DNA from: Proteromonas lacertae
Taxonomy: Eukaryota; Sar; Bigyra; Opalinata; Proteromonadidae
Length of the DNA: 64,000 nucleotides
Direction: 5' to 3'
NCBI GenBank assembly: GCA_002245135.1
Contig: NGBS01000305.1
Coordinates: forward strand, 62,001-126,000
In this document: piece after piece, positions 20,339 to 32,449 of the stretch
How the letters are laid out: each line of letters begins with the position of its first letter
How positions within the stretch are numbered: position 1 is the first letter of the stretch
Position numbers and translations under genes: made by a program
The notes under the pieces: model-generated
What the model was told of the DNA's origin: nothing
Databases searched by the model: none
What the model saw: the letters and a program-made list of their open reading frames with translations, nothing else

Positions 20339-23159
20339 TTATTTATTAATTAATTTCAAATATTTCTTCAAATCATTCACTGGTAATTTCTCCACTTCTG
20401 TTTGAACAAATGGAATAGTATGAACATGAAATATCCTCATTTCCTTCTTCTTCTTCTTCTCTTTTTCTTCATTATTATAATCAACTTCAACAGCATAACA
20501 CTCATTATTCAACGATAATAACTGAGAAAGACTAATATAAGAATTAAGTGAAATAGGTGAAAAACAACATACTGTATCACTTAATAGATTCTATTACAAT
20601 AAAATAAATTTATAATTATACAATAAATCTTGAGCTATTATTAGATTTACATCCTACAATAACATATAAACTATTCAAAGTGATTCTAATCACTTCCAAC
20701 ATATTCATACAGTATATATGATCCTCTTTATATAATTCACTACATTTAGTGATATATTCACTATCACCATTATTATTATTATTTGCAAGAATATATTTAT
20801 CTAATATTTCACAATATTCTTTAAACTGTTCATCTGATTTAGAAAACTCTTCAATAGTGTTATATTTATTATATAATACATTATAATATCTTAAAAATTG
20901 ATATATTTCATAATTAATACAGGTAAATAGCTTATTATTGTGATCATTATTTTTCTCTATATATTTCTCAATATCTTTGGCTTTACTATATCCAATACAA
21001 TAATCATATTTAATCTCTACCATTTCATCACTATCTCTATATTTTATTATTTTACCTTTCTTATATCGAGGATGGTTGATTATAGTACCAGTTACAAACA
21101 CTGAATCTACAGGAGATGGTATATCTAATAATGGACATAAATAATAATGATAGAAGTTAGTGATTAATGACTTATCTGTAGATATTAATGGTAATAATGA
21201 TATTAAATTGTTATATATTATTCTATGCAAGTCGTTTCTATTATTATTATTATTAAATTCTAATTTCAAAATATTTCTTTTATTCTCTTCATCAATTATA
21301 AACTCATTTTTATTAGTATCTATAATAGTGAATGGTATATTATTGATTTCATTCTTTATATTCTCATTATTCAACTCTTTCTTCTCTTTAAACAGTATGT
21401 TATTGTATTTATTATTATATGAATGTTCTATATATTTTTCATGTAACATTTTCATTGTCTTCTTTAAAGAATCTCTTTTTTCTTCCAAGTTTTTATATGT
21501 AGATTTACACCTATCTAATACTATCTCAATACTGTCAAATGGATTCTTGATTAATGAATTTATTACTGTTTTACCACTATTTGGATAGAGTGAGTTGATT
21601 GTTTTAATATATAATACTGTAAAGTCAGTAACTGGTATTTTATAGTTGTATATTGATAATGGCATGACTTTGTATAATAAATTTATATTTCTTTGATGTC
21701 TTTCCAGTAATTCAATTAGTTTTTTGAATATATCGATATTTATATCATATTCTACCATTTTATCATCATATCTACATAATATATCATTATATGGATTAGA
21801 GGTGACTGGAATATTACTAAGTATCTTGCTGCTATAGGATATATATTGAGAATTAATAAATCTCGATTGTGTGGGAGTGGAAAAATCTTTAAGTCGATCA
21901 GTTGGTATTATTTTATAAGACGGTGTTGCATTGGATAAGGATTCTATATCCAATACTTGAGGTATTGATGTATTTAGTGTATTTGATGTATTAGCTGTAT
22001 TAAGTGTATTAGCTGTATTTTGTGTATTTTGTGTATTATTTGGTATATTGGTGGTGATAATATTGTTTTTATATTCATTTACTAATATTACAAACTCTTT
22101 AAATAAATAGGGAGTATCAAACAATATATCATTCACTAAACCAAATAATTCTTCAATTGTGATAATTTGTTCTGAATAAAGGAACAAGCACTTCACAAAT
22201 TCCTTCCAGTCACTATCCTTCACTAAAAATGATCGAATATTCTCGAAAAATGTTCGTTTTCTCTTGGGTAAATTGGATATTTCATTGTTAATAGTGTTAT
22301 AGTTGTTGTTGTTGTTGTTTTCATGTCTCATTTTCCTCTTTCTTGCCATTTCCATCTTCTGTAATTGTTGCTGTTGTTGCTGTTGTTGTTGCATTATTTG
22401 ATGATGTTGTTGTTGCTGTTGCTGTTGTTGTTGCCTTATATTTCTTTTTCTCTCAAAATCTCTATTGTCGTTTGAATGGTAATGCCTGTCATTCATACTG
22501 TTTCCGCTATTTCCTGCTGATTGTAAGAGAGTTGTTTTGTTTCTTGTTTCATAAGATGTGGGTTGTGGTACAGCTGGAGCTGATAATGGTAAAAATAGTT
22601 TGAATTGAGATTGTAAATCATCATGACCTTCAAATAATGTTGCAATCTAATTAGTTTTATTTATATTATATTATTATACTTGAAGTGTAACATCAGAGAT
22701 AGATATTCGATTATCTTTAAATTGTTTTAATATGGTTAAGAAATTACTATAAACATCTGGATTTGTATTAGCAAAACGATTTCTCACTGTGTTTACAAAT
22801 TGATATGCAATAGCTGGCAATTGAGCTCTATAGATAATTCTTTAACTATTAAAATATACGCTCCTGCTTGTTTTTCTATATGTTTTTCTTCTGGCAAGAA
22901 TATCTCGAACTTCTTTATCAAATCGTTATGCCCATCCAAAATCTCTGCTACTCTTTTTGTCACATCACTTACACTCAATCTATAATTTATAATCAAGGTG
23001 GTCATACTCTTTATTCTTAAATTTCTGTAAGATTTTTACGAAGTCATCATACTTTTGAGGGCTATCTTGTAAGCGCGTTCTGATCTAGATATATCAACAA
23101 TATTTCAAAAATACCAAATCCAAATATTCTCTAGCCTGTTGCTGCTTATCTTCCGACAT
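20339..23159 (-). CDS. SIN3: SIN3-type transcriptional corepressor
   Basis: Starts at the ATG at 23159. Small introns (for example GTATTT...CTAG near 23090-23117, one near 23005, one near 22650-22680, one near 20583-20614) join a PAH1 domain (YLDLV...FLP pattern, first about 75 residues), a PAH2 domain (VNTVRNRF...LFEGHDDL...FLP), a poly-Gln/His segment, then the SIN3 HDAC-interacting region (TPSYK...RYDD...) and its C-terminal helices. SIN3 scaffolds histone deacetylases in the nucleus. It is shorter than animal SIN3, with only two clear PAH domains. The last exon ends in TAA at 20339. It is divergent from the SDHAF3 gene, 87 bp away. Confidence 0.9.
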
Positions 23160-23180
23160 GATGAAATTTTTTTGAATTCA

Positions 23181-23197
23181 GCTTGTGGGAGGCTTGA
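23181..23197 (+). promoter_or_regulatory. Paired GCTTG promoter-like motif
   Basis: Two direct copies (GCTTGT at 23181 and GGCTTGA at 23191) lie about 50 nt before the SDHAF3 ATG and are followed by a pyrimidine-rich tract. The same pair plus tract occurs at the centres of the palindromic MITEs. The role is inferred. Confidence 0.4.
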
Positions 23198-23246
23198 TAG
23201 ATATTTATTCTTCTTTCTTCTCATTATATAAAGGAGATTACAGCAA

Positions 23247-23635
23247 ATGGATCCGTTGTCAAGGAGATTCCTGTCTTTATACAGACAAATAATGAAGACT
23301 CATAATAAAATATTACCTTTTAACTTCAGAGTTGTTGGAAATCTCTATGTAAGGTATATTTTTTTATTTAATATTATTGCAGAGAAGAATTTAAAAAGCA
23401 TAGTAAAGCTGAACCGAAATTTAAAGTTGCTTTTTTGAATGAATGGGATAAATACCTTACCGAAATCAAAAACTCTGATGGTAATTTTGTATATTGCATT
23501 CTTTTTATGTATGTATAATAGGGACGTGATTTAACAAATGACGAGAAAGCTAAACTAAACGATTTACAGAAGCAACAGCTTGCTAAATTAAAAGCAGAAA
23601 CGTACACTGCATTTGCACCCAAAGAAGAAATTTAA
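23247..23635 (+). CDS. SDHAF3: Succinate dehydrogenase assembly factor 3 (LYR protein)
   Basis: Three exons; introns at 23354-23382 (GTATAT...GCAG) and 23489-23521 (GTATAT...ATAG). The product of about 108 aa has the LYR motif near residues 11-13, the LP-x-x-(F/L)R-x-x-G-x-x-Y-V-R signature of the ACN9/SDHAF3 family, and the following FKKH and FLNEW-x-x-Y blocks. SDHAF3 protects the iron-sulphur subunit during complex II maturation in the mitochondrial matrix. Its presence implies respiring mitochondria. The C-terminus is a Lys-rich helix. Confidence 0.92.
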
Positions 23636-23679
23636 AATAAACAAAAACAATATATTTATTTATAATTATTTTGTTTGTT

Positions 23680-24528
23680 TTAACTTTCACTGTAATTGAT
23701 TTTTATTAACACTGCTTTTACATTACCTATTCTATCAGGAAAATATAACTTTGCCAATTCATAATATATCTCTACACACTGTTTATATTGTTCCTTTCAA
23801 AATTGGATCATTATTTGGGAGTGGATATATAAAGAAAATTGCATTATCAAATAGATTTTTGGATTAAATCTGTTGGAAAAATAAATATATTTGTGTTTAT
23901 CATTGAAAATTGGTAGATTTGGTATGGATGTTAATAATTGATATAACAAAACTTGTTCTTTAGAAATCACTAAATAAAATGATGAATATAAATTCCTAAC
24001 ACTCTCTTCCTTTTGATAGATTATAATAAATGACAAGATTGAATTAAATAGTGTTTTGAATTCATTTGTTAATGCCATTTTAGTATTTTCTGGAATATTT
24101 TGAAATAGTGTAATGTATGTATAATAATTGACTATGAAATGCAACCCTTCCGTTAGAGAAACAATTGTTTTTGCATTTTCAACTGTTTTTTTATACCATT
24201 CATTCAACAACACAGATAATGACATATTTATCTTTGATAATAATGATATTATTGAACTGATAGAATCATCGTATGTTTGTTTTAGAGTTTCTACATTTTC
24301 TAAAATTATTTTGATTAGTTCGTCTAATGATGTAGATTCGATTTTTAACACTCTTTTACATAATTCATTTGAATAATTATCTATATTTGCTTCTAATTCA
24401 CTTTTCAAATTTGAGGAAGGAAGGGATTTGACTGCTAATTTGAATCTGGGTAATAAATCACTTTCAGAGTATTTTGTCCTACTTTCAAGGATCTTTTTAA
24501 CAAATACATCGAGAAATTGATCAGACAT
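23680..24528 (-). CDS. Helical unknown protein, possible in-frame TGA near the 3' end
   Basis: From the ATG at 24528 an intact frame of 243 codons reaches TGA at 23797-23799. The same frame then stays open and coding-like for 38 more codons to TAA at 23680. The protein is almost all helix, Leu/Ile/Ser/Glu-rich, with amphipathic repeats like PCI or HEAT-type scaffolds, but I recognise no family. If the TGA is real the protein ends there; one change from TGG (Trp) would extend it. No introns seen. It is convergent with SDHAF3. Confidence 0.6.
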
Positions 24529-24594
24529 GATTATTTAATACAATACAGTGTGTACGTATTTTGGTGTGTATTTGATTGTATTTTCATTTTTTGA

Positions 24595-25117
24595 ATGAAT
24601 CAGAAGATTAATGAAGCTGTAAATGAGTATTTTATAATATATATAATACAATATGATAAAGAGAATTTGAAAATATATTTCAACAACTAGATAAAAGTGA
24701 ATTAGATGAGTATAGAATTTTATACTATTATTAAAGTATTAAATCATTGTTGTATACTCGATTAAACTATTTACAATGGGAAGATAAGATAACAAGCATA
24801 TTAAGAGGTATTTTCTTGAAATCAAATGTTTTATGTAGATCTTATATCAACGCAAGGATTAGAAGATTTGAAAGATGAAAAAACCAGAAAAGAAATATCT
24901 GAAATTGGTCTTGAAAAAGGATTGAGTATATTTAATAGTTTTTATTTTAGAATTTATACCTGATTTACTGCAGTTGGAGTTATTTGAAGCAGTTGAAGAA
25001 GTACTTCAAAATTCAGATTATGTGGATAAGCAGTTAAATGAATTAGTAATAAAAACAAAACAGGAGAGAAATGATATGAATAAAGTAAGGTTTGATATAC
25101 CTGAAGATGATAAATAA
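24595..25117 (+). CDS. Small charged helical protein, five exons
   Basis: No single long frame exists, but four short introns (GTATTT...AAAG near 24624, GTATAG...AAAG near 24706, GTATTT...GTAG near 24810, GTATAT...TTAG near 24926) join exons in frame. They give about 135 aa ending in TAA at 25117. The product is Glu/Leu/Lys-rich with a possible coiled coil in its second half and an acidic tail. Two introns would end in AAAG rather than TAG, so those junctions are less sure. No family recognised. It is convergent with the calpain gene. Confidence 0.5.
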
Positions 25118-25170
25118 ATAAATCATGTTTATAATTTAAACTAATCAATTTTAATTTATAATCATTTGTT

Positions 25171-26971
25171 TTATTGTAACTTAACTATATCAAATTCAGC
25201 TAAAGAGTATATTTCTAATGTAAATCCCATATCCACATAATTATGTGATTCACTGAATATAATATTGTAATAAGAAACTCCTTGTTCTGGATAAACAATA
25301 TTTGAAGAAAACATTCCATTTCGATAAGCAATATTATCTATTGGAATTCCACTTTTTAGAATACTCCTATCTTTATTATGATATGTCTATATAAATATAT
25401 ATATATATATAAAATTAAATAATAAAAATAATATACATGAATAGCAAAAAAATCATTAGTATTATCACTTTTATCTGTATTATCTTTATAATGTCTTACA
25501 GCTAAAGCTATAAAATAACAAGTACCACTACCTTTATTATTCACACAGATATTATATTGAGGATTATTATTACCAAATCTTGAACTACTACCATTAACAA
25601 TTTCATCATGAAATCTTTGTCTATATGGAAATAAATAAGGATTATAATTGAAGGAAATATCTGTAAAGTATTTCATCATATCATTATATTCCATCATGAA
25701 TACTCCTCTTTCTTTCCAACTTGGATCATATCCAAATGACTAAAATAAAATAAAATAAAATAAAAAAAGAAATACGTTTTTAAATAATTCATTATTCCAA
25801 CAATCATCTTCTGGACCATATTTCCCTTTCCATACTTTTGAATTTCCCCAAGGATTCTTAATCATTATTAATTTCAAACCATCTACTTCTTTAACTCGAT
25901 AAATTGCAAATCCATGATCACTTGCTAATCCCCAACTTTCCATTGCTCTTTTATCTTTAATAGAAGAGATTGTTGCAACACAATCACCATTCCTATATAT
26001 AAATATTATTATTTATACGATAATCCAGTTATTAGTTTATCCCAAAATTTGTTTTTATTTGTTTCTTTACTAAATTCATATAATTGAGGAATCCATCCTG
26101 TTAACATATAAATATCTTTAGACGAATCACTTCCATGATGATCATATCCACCATATATCTATTTAATAAAATAACTTTAAGTATATAAATATATACTTTT
26201 AAATAGGCTTTTTCAATTAATGATATTCCATAAGATTCAGGAGTTGTAGTTGCACAAATGAACGTCGGTTTATTACTATTCCCATTTATACAAGGCAATC
26301 GATCATCTATTTCGATTAATCGACCAATTCCATTATAAAATAATCTCACATGATATCTACCACTTGGATTATATATTGGATTACCATTAACATCTTGAGG
26401 ATAAATTATACTCTTTAAAATATGATAACCTGGGAATCTTTGTTCAAACATTAGTAATAAACATAATGAACATATAAACGTACAATCACCTATTGCACCT
26501 TGCTCTACAACGAAATGATCTTTTGGAAATATTTGATACGGTGATATTGGCCTTCTAAAACACTATTTTATTAATAAAAACATAAAAAATTATATAGTAT
26601 ACATAATCTGGATATTTACATCTTAATCTTTCACTCACTAAACGACTGTGACTAGGATCTTCGAAAGAATATTCTACACAAAACTTTGTATCTTCTATAG
26701 AAAATGGTAAGAACAACATATCATTTATTATTGAAGATTTCTTCAGAATTTGTTTATCTCTCTCATTTAGAGGTCTGGAGTTTGTTGATTCGATCTGTAT
26801 TCTAAAATAAAGAAATTATACTTGTAAACAAGCATTCTTTGGTCCTACTGGCATAGGTTTAGGAATTGGTGTATATGGAGGATTTGAAGGATAAGGAGGA
26901 TTTGGCCCATATGATTGATAGTTATACTATTCGAAAATAATTTTATTATATACCATATAATAGTTGTTCAT
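25171..26971 (-). CDS. Calpain-family cysteine protease
   Basis: Starts at the ATG at 26971. Several 20-40 nt introns interrupt it, for example GTATATAATA...GAATAG after residue 6 and GTATAATTTC...TTTTAG after the Pro-rich segment. The N-terminal tail is Pro/Tyr-rich. The protease core shows all three catalytic motifs: QGAIGDC (Cys), SDHGFAIY (His) and KNPWGN (Asn), with WKGKYGPEDDCW following. A beta-sandwich (C2L/PBH-like) C-terminal part ends at TAA 25171-25173. No EF-hands are seen, so it is a non-classical calpain, closest in layout to calpain-7/PalB types. The catalytic residues are present, so it is probably active. Confidence 0.88.
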
Positions 26972-27329
26972 TTAAAATAGCCAAAAACAAAATATTACAG
27001 TGTATTTATTTGTATTTGTATTATTTTAATTATACATCATAACTAATTATATGAAGAATACAAAATTAAAATAACACTACATAGTGATAAATAATTCAGT
27101 ATGGTTGGCTTTAAAGAGAAAAAAATTATAAGATCAAGCAAGAATTATTTAAAGACATTAACACCCAGAATTGGATATTTATCGAAGTTGTGGATATTAT
27201 TGTCTTTTCTTCCTGGGTGCAAGATTAAAGAATTTGACCAGTCTCTAGTCTAACTAAACTATTAGTGACCAATAGATAAACTAAATCAAGTACTACATAA
27301 TTATATACAAATAGAAAATAGACGATTGC

Positions 27330-27765
27330 ATAAACCTCCTCAGTTCATTATCAACATACAACACAGTGAATATCACAAAGATATTAAGGATATCCACCTA
27401 CTTTCTGTGAGGTTGAGAGGATATTCTCCTTCACAAGAAGAATTAGTGGTTTAAATCAGGAAAATTTCTTTTGGACGATTTAGGCTTAAATGAATGAAAT
27501 TAGTTTTAGTGTAATATAGTGAAGTGTCTAGAAGCCATAATGGAAGACATTCTGAAGTTGATAGACGCAAATTAATAATAAGTAGAATATGTTCTAAATA
27601 CCTGGAGATGATGACGATGATAGCAAGAACTTACAAGTTACTACTAACAAGTTTTATTTCTTATAATTGTTTGTTTTTATTGTATTTAGAAAAATAAAAA
27701 TAACCAATAATGGTTTATTTCAAACCGATAATTATAACAATTGGTTAACCAATTTATACAGCCTG
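27330..27765 (+). mobile_element. Degraded hAT transposon right end
   Basis: The segment near 27390-27460 is a mutated copy of the hAT dimerisation coding found at 13160-13250 (same CEVERIFS-encoding stretch). The right end near 27735-27765 resembles the TTGG...CCAATTTATACAGCCCTG terminus of the element at 10865-13446, with one C lost. No left end or target duplication was found. It is a dead relic. Confidence 0.75.
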
Positions 27766-28187
27766 ATATTTATGGTATGGAAAACTATATAGAAAAGTAT
27801 GGAGTAAGTATTAAGCTTTATATCCATCCTTGCTATGTGGAGGATGTCAGAAGGGTGGTGGAGATAGAATTAGACTATAAAGCTGTTGCCATTTATTTGG
27901 GGAGATTGGACTTATACTTCCAGTATTTACAAATACACTACTTTTCATATCTATATCTGTAGATCTATCAAATTATATTATTTGGGTAGTTTTTCATTCA
28001 AGTATTTCTGCACTTTCATTCAAAGTAAGAGTTTTAGGATTGATAACTCTATTTCGTTCAAGTTGATTGTATTGTAGAGATTTTTCTTCATAAACTAATT
28101 ATTTTTAAACCATTTCTATAGATAAAGTTAATAAGCACTTCCTTTTATAATTGGTAAGAAATAAAAATTTAAAAAAAAGAAGAAAAA
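27766..28187. other. Spacer between hAT relic and RNFT-like gene
   Basis: A frame of about 60 codons starting near 27776 looks somewhat coding-like (mixed charged and aromatic residues), but it has no clear start, family or splice sites. It could be a leftover exon. Nothing else is seen. Confidence 0.3.
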
Positions 28188-28193
28188 GCTTGA

Positions 28194-29562
28194 ATGGCTT
28201 GGAGGTGTGGTTTGTGTGATTTTGATAATCCAGAAGAGGCTGGGATATGTCAGATGTGTAGTATGCCTCGTGGAATGTCGATACCTATACGGAACAATGA
28301 AGCTCAAGGTAATGGTGATCAAAGACAATTCGTCAATTCTTTATTACCCTTCTTACTTCCTATGAACCCAATGAGACAGAATTCAGGTAGAAATGTTAAT
28401 CAACGAAATTCTTCTAACAATATTCAACCAAATCAAGCTAATCAGCCGAATAATGAAGAACAACCGTTAAATAATAACCAACAAAATGAAGAAGGTCAAG
28501 TTCCAGTTAATATCGAAATAAACGATAATGATGATGGTATAAAATTCTCTAACTACTCTATTTAAATAGATCGAACAGGAATAATAATTCCATTAGCCCA
28601 ACATCTATTTGGTACTCCAATTCTAGAATCACTCAGTTCATTGTTTTTATTAGTTTTACTGTTAATGTTGTTTTTTATAGAACATATATGGGGTATAGTG
28701 ACATATATGTTTTTATACTCATGCGTATCATATGCCAATGGTGTAATCAAGCAACAAGTTAGTTTAAAAGAAGGAAGGAAGAAATGTGATTTATTTATAG
28801 TATGTGGTATCTATGTATTGAGTATGCTATTTTTCTTAAGTGTATATCGTGGAATAATATCAAAAATGTTTTATTCATTGATTTATTATAACATTAATGG
28901 AATAGTTTGGAATTTCTGGAATGTTCTGTTTATAACAACAATTACAGATATATTAATGAAATATTCAATAATGATAATATTCAAAGTACCTGCAGTACTT
29001 ATTAGAACAGAGAATCCCAATTATTACCATAAAAGGAGAGAGTATTTTTCTATAGTTGAATGTACATCGATATTTATTCGATTATTTACACCTATTTTAC
29101 CATGGGTACATTTCTATGCAGTATATTTTATATTTTATATTTTTTATATAATTTAAATAATTTAGTTGCCTCGTGAAATATTTTTGAACAATTTACTTCC
29201 AGTGGCATATGTTGCTATAAAAATAGTTGTAATTATTACATATGGTATTCCCTTGATGAAGATGTACTACAAATTCCTCACAAAATCAAGTGTATTATAA
29301 TATAATATAATAATTATAGCCTTATGGTGTGGAAGTATCAGATGCAGAAATATTAGAGCTTCCAGAGAAAGAATGTTCAATTTGTCAAGATGAGTTTAAA
29401 GAACCTATTCGTTTGCCTTGTAATCATATTTACTGTGAGCAATGTATTACTGAGTGGCTAGATCAAGAGACAACTTGTCCAATGTGCAGAGCAGAAGTTC
29501 CACAATCTGGAAATTGGCCTTATGCTGATGGTAATACTAGTGAATCTCCACAGTTTTATTAG
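28194..29562 (+). CDS. RNFT-like membrane RING E3 ligase with N-terminal RanBP2 zinc finger
   Basis: Introns near 28535-28567 (GTATAAAA...AAATAG), 29138-29165 (GTATATTT...TTTAG) and 29292-29319 (GTATTATA...ATAG) join four exons in frame. Residues 3-24 form a RanBP2-type finger (W-x-C-x2-C-x10-C-x2-C). An Asn/Gln-rich linker follows, then multiple membrane helices with the RNFT signature (YANG...IKQQV, WNFWNVL, ITDILMK), and a C-terminal C3HC4 RING (C-x2-C...CNHIYCEQC...CPMC). RNFT1/2 are ER ubiquitin ligases. Known RNFT proteins lack a RanBP2 finger as far as I know, so this is a domain gain. A GCTTGA motif abuts the ATG. Confidence 0.87.
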
Positions 29563-29670
29563 TTTCTTTTATTTTATAAATACATATTTTCGAAATTATG
29601 TGTTTTAACTATTCTGTTCAATAAAAAATAAAAAAATGAGTAATAATCTCACAGATAATATTTAAGCATT

Positions 29671-29891
29671 CTACTTCTTGGCTGCTTTCTTGGCTTCTAC
29701 AACTTTTCTATTACCTTTTTGGACAAATCTGAGATTACGTAAGTATTTTGGATCCATCTATTAAATAAATATAACAAAAAAATCCATACACCTTTGGTTG
29801 ATGTGAAAGTGTAGTGATGTGGTTTTTTCATACCATTCTTGTGATTTTTACGGGTTTGATTGTGACAGGTGTGATTCTTTGACTTGGCCAT
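29671..29891 (-). CDS. RPL29: 60S ribosomal protein eL29
   Basis: Two exons split by a roughly 32 nt intron (GTATGGATTT...TTAATAG) that falls after Gly in the conserved KG-x-DPK(Y/F)LRN segment. The product of about 62 aa begins MAKSKNHT, has the HNQ-x-RK...NG-x-KKP block, the [10 protein letters not shown] block and a short Lys/Ala tail, all standard for eL29. The length suits the fungal and protist form. The next plus-strand gene lies about 190 bp upstream. Confidence 0.95.
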
Positions 29892-30082
29892 CTTTTAGAT
29901 GATATCTATAATACATTAGAATATTTAATTTGATTAAAAAATGGTTATTAAAGATGAAAAAGTGGTTTATACCTGTGAGTTTTATTAATGCAAAATTTAC
30001 TCCAATCAAAAATGATTTTGAAGATGGTTTATCAAAAATACCCCACAGAATTTATTTATTCTTTTCTCGATATCTCTTCAAA

Positions 30083-31091
30083 ATGAATTGTTTCTTAAAG
30101 AATTATAGATGTATTAGGATCTCTAATAGATATTTTTCAAATTCAGTACTATATCATCAAATCATAAAGTCAAATAAAACTCAACCAACTAAAACAGCAG
30201 TAATAATGCATGGAATTTTAGGTATTGAATAGTAAAAAATTAATAAAAACAATAGGTAATTTAAAGAATTGGAGATCTTTTGCTCATCAGTATTTATCTA
30301 TTATCACATAGTCAAATAGAATGGTAAGAGAATTTCCAGAATGGCAGGTTGTATTATTTGATTTAAGAGGTCATGGTGAATCTCCAAGTTTTGAACCACC
30401 TCATACTTTATTTCATGCAGCTCATGATATTCATAATACTTTAGACACATTAAATATAACTCCAAATCTTGTTATAGGTCATTCTTTTGGTGGGAAAGTA
30501 TCATTAGCAATGATAATAGAAAGAGAAGAACAATATAAACAAAATAAAACTCAAACTTGGATAATCGATTCAATTCCTATGTTATGTAAAAATACAGTAC
30601 AATTTAATACAGAGAATACAGTAGAAAGTGTATTAAATGTATTAAAAGATATGCCAAAAGAGTTTGATCAAAAGAAATTTGTGATTAATTATTTAAAAGA
30701 AAGAGGAATTTCAAATATGATAGCAAGTTGGATGACAACTAATGTAATGTATATATATATCTATATATATATTTATAAAAAATATAGGATTGATAACAAT
30801 ACTGGAAAACATAAAATGGCATTTGATTTAGATGTTATTCACAAACTATATTTATCTTATATTTCCACTGATTTTTCTATTTATTTAGAAAAATATCATC
30901 CTAAAGAAATACCTATTCATTTTATTCAAGCAACAAAGAATACACAATGGACAAGTAATATATTGAAATGGTTTGATGGAATGAAAGGTAATAATATTCA
31001 TTTACACCCTGTCAATTCTAATCATTGGGTTCATATTGAGAATCCTGATGCTATGAAGGAATTGTTAAGAAAAGCTATTAAATCAGAATAA
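30083..31091 (+). CDS. Mitochondrial alpha/beta hydrolase, ABHD11-like
   Basis: I chose the ATG at 30083 because it gives an Arg/Asn/Ser/Tyr-rich leader without acids, typical of mitochondrial import; the frame is open further upstream. Introns at 30222-30255, 30290-30319 and about 30748-30786 are GTAT...TAG. The fold shows HGILG (oxyanion), DLRGHG, PPHT, the GHSFGGK nucleophile elbow (Ser), a DSIP segment, and SNHWVH with the catalytic His near the end. ABHD11-type enzymes act on acyl esters in mitochondria. The substrate here is unknown. Apparently intact. Confidence 0.87.
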
Positions 31092-31210
31092 TATTCATTT
31101 TTAATGCATGTATTTATTTTATTTAATAACATAATGAAGATGAGAATTTTATGTAACGCATATATTTGAAAAAATCATTCTTTTTTCTTTTTTTGATTTT
31201 TATACCGAAA

Positions 31211-31953
31211 ATGAGTATGACAGCTAGAGTTAAAAAAGAAATTGAGCAAGTGAAGGTATACTGTTGGAGTTTAATTTAAATAGAACGATAAAGAAGCAGG
31301 AATTGCATTATTAGAATCAGGTGATAATATTCATTTCACTGGATATATTACAGGCCCTCCAGACACTCCATATGAAGGTGGTAAATTTGCCATTAGTATA
31401 GAACTTCCTGACAAATACCCTTCAAACCTCCAAAAATGGCTTTCGAAACTAAGATATGGCATCCTAACATTTCAAGTCAAGTATATTTTTTTATCACTAA
31501 ATTTTATAAATCACAGACTGGTTGTATTTGTCTTGATATCTTGAAAGACGCCTGGTCACCAGCATTGACTATCAGAACAGCACTTTTATCAATTATTGCA
31601 TTATTACAAGAGCCAGTTCCTGACGACCCTCAAGATGCTGTTGTAGCAAAGATGTATACTAAGAATAGAAGAGAATTTAATGATACAGCTCGTTCATGGA
31701 CAAAATCATATGCTAGTGGTGACATTAAACCCATAGAGCCTAAAGAAAATCCCAAAGTATTACTAATTTTTAATTATTCACTTCATTATAGGTCAAAGAA
31801 CTTATGGCATTGGGATTTACTAAAGAACAGGCAGAGAAGGTATATATTGAATATATTTTTTTATTTATGATTTAAAATAATTGTTAATAGGGATTGAGAA
31901 AAACTAATGACGATGTGGAAAGAGCTGCAGAATACCTTCTAGATTCTATGTAA
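31211..31953 (+). CDS. UBE2K: UBE2K-like ubiquitin-conjugating enzyme with C-terminal UBA domain
   Basis: Five exons with introns near 31256-31283, 31482-31517, 31759-31792 and 31841-31891. The order is: an N-terminal helix, the [10 protein letters not shown] segment, the HPNIS motif, catalytic Cys in TGCICLDIL, the [10 protein letters not shown] segment, then a UBA domain (MALGF...AAEYLL) ending in TAA. This is the UBE2K/Ubc1 architecture, which builds Lys48-linked chains. There is one apparent defect: at 31419-31424 the expected Tyr-Pro-Phe-Lys-Pro-Pro stretch is out of frame by one missing T in a T run. In an essential gene this is most simply a sequence error. Confidence 0.9.
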
Positions 31954-32449
31954 AATGTTTATTTTTTTTGTTATACTTCTTTTAATTGAAATAATAAATA
32001 AATCATCATACTTATTCTACACATAACTAATAAAACTGTTCACAATAAAATTTGCATAATTATTATAAAAGTGGGAATATAACTAATGTAGTTACTATAT
32101 TTAAACATTTGAAATCATTATTTGTGAAATATTCATCAATTTGAGTTTAAATATTTGACTAAAGTAAAAATTTTAAGTATAAATTGTATAATATTTATTA
32201 TATAGATTATTTGATAAAACTAAAATATCTCTTTTTTCATTAAAACAGTTTAAAATTCAGGATAAAAGAAGACTTAAATATGTTTTACATAATAATGACT
32301 ATTTTAATCATTTTAGGAAATTACTCGCATCAGATATTATTTAAATTAAGTTTAATAACATTTATTTATTATTTTTCAAATTACTTCATCTTCTATTTTT
32401 AAATATATCATTTCCAAAAATATATTCGTTTCTTAAAATCCCTCCAACA
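31954..32449. other. Gene-free AT-rich spacer
   Basis: No frame, repeat or RNA gene can be supported. It is presumably the 3' region of the E2 gene and the promoter of the next gene. Confidence 0.5.

Noticed and set aside
22343-22603. Plus-strand Val/Ala-rich frame
   Set aside because: It is the opposite strand of the SIN3 poly-Gln tract.
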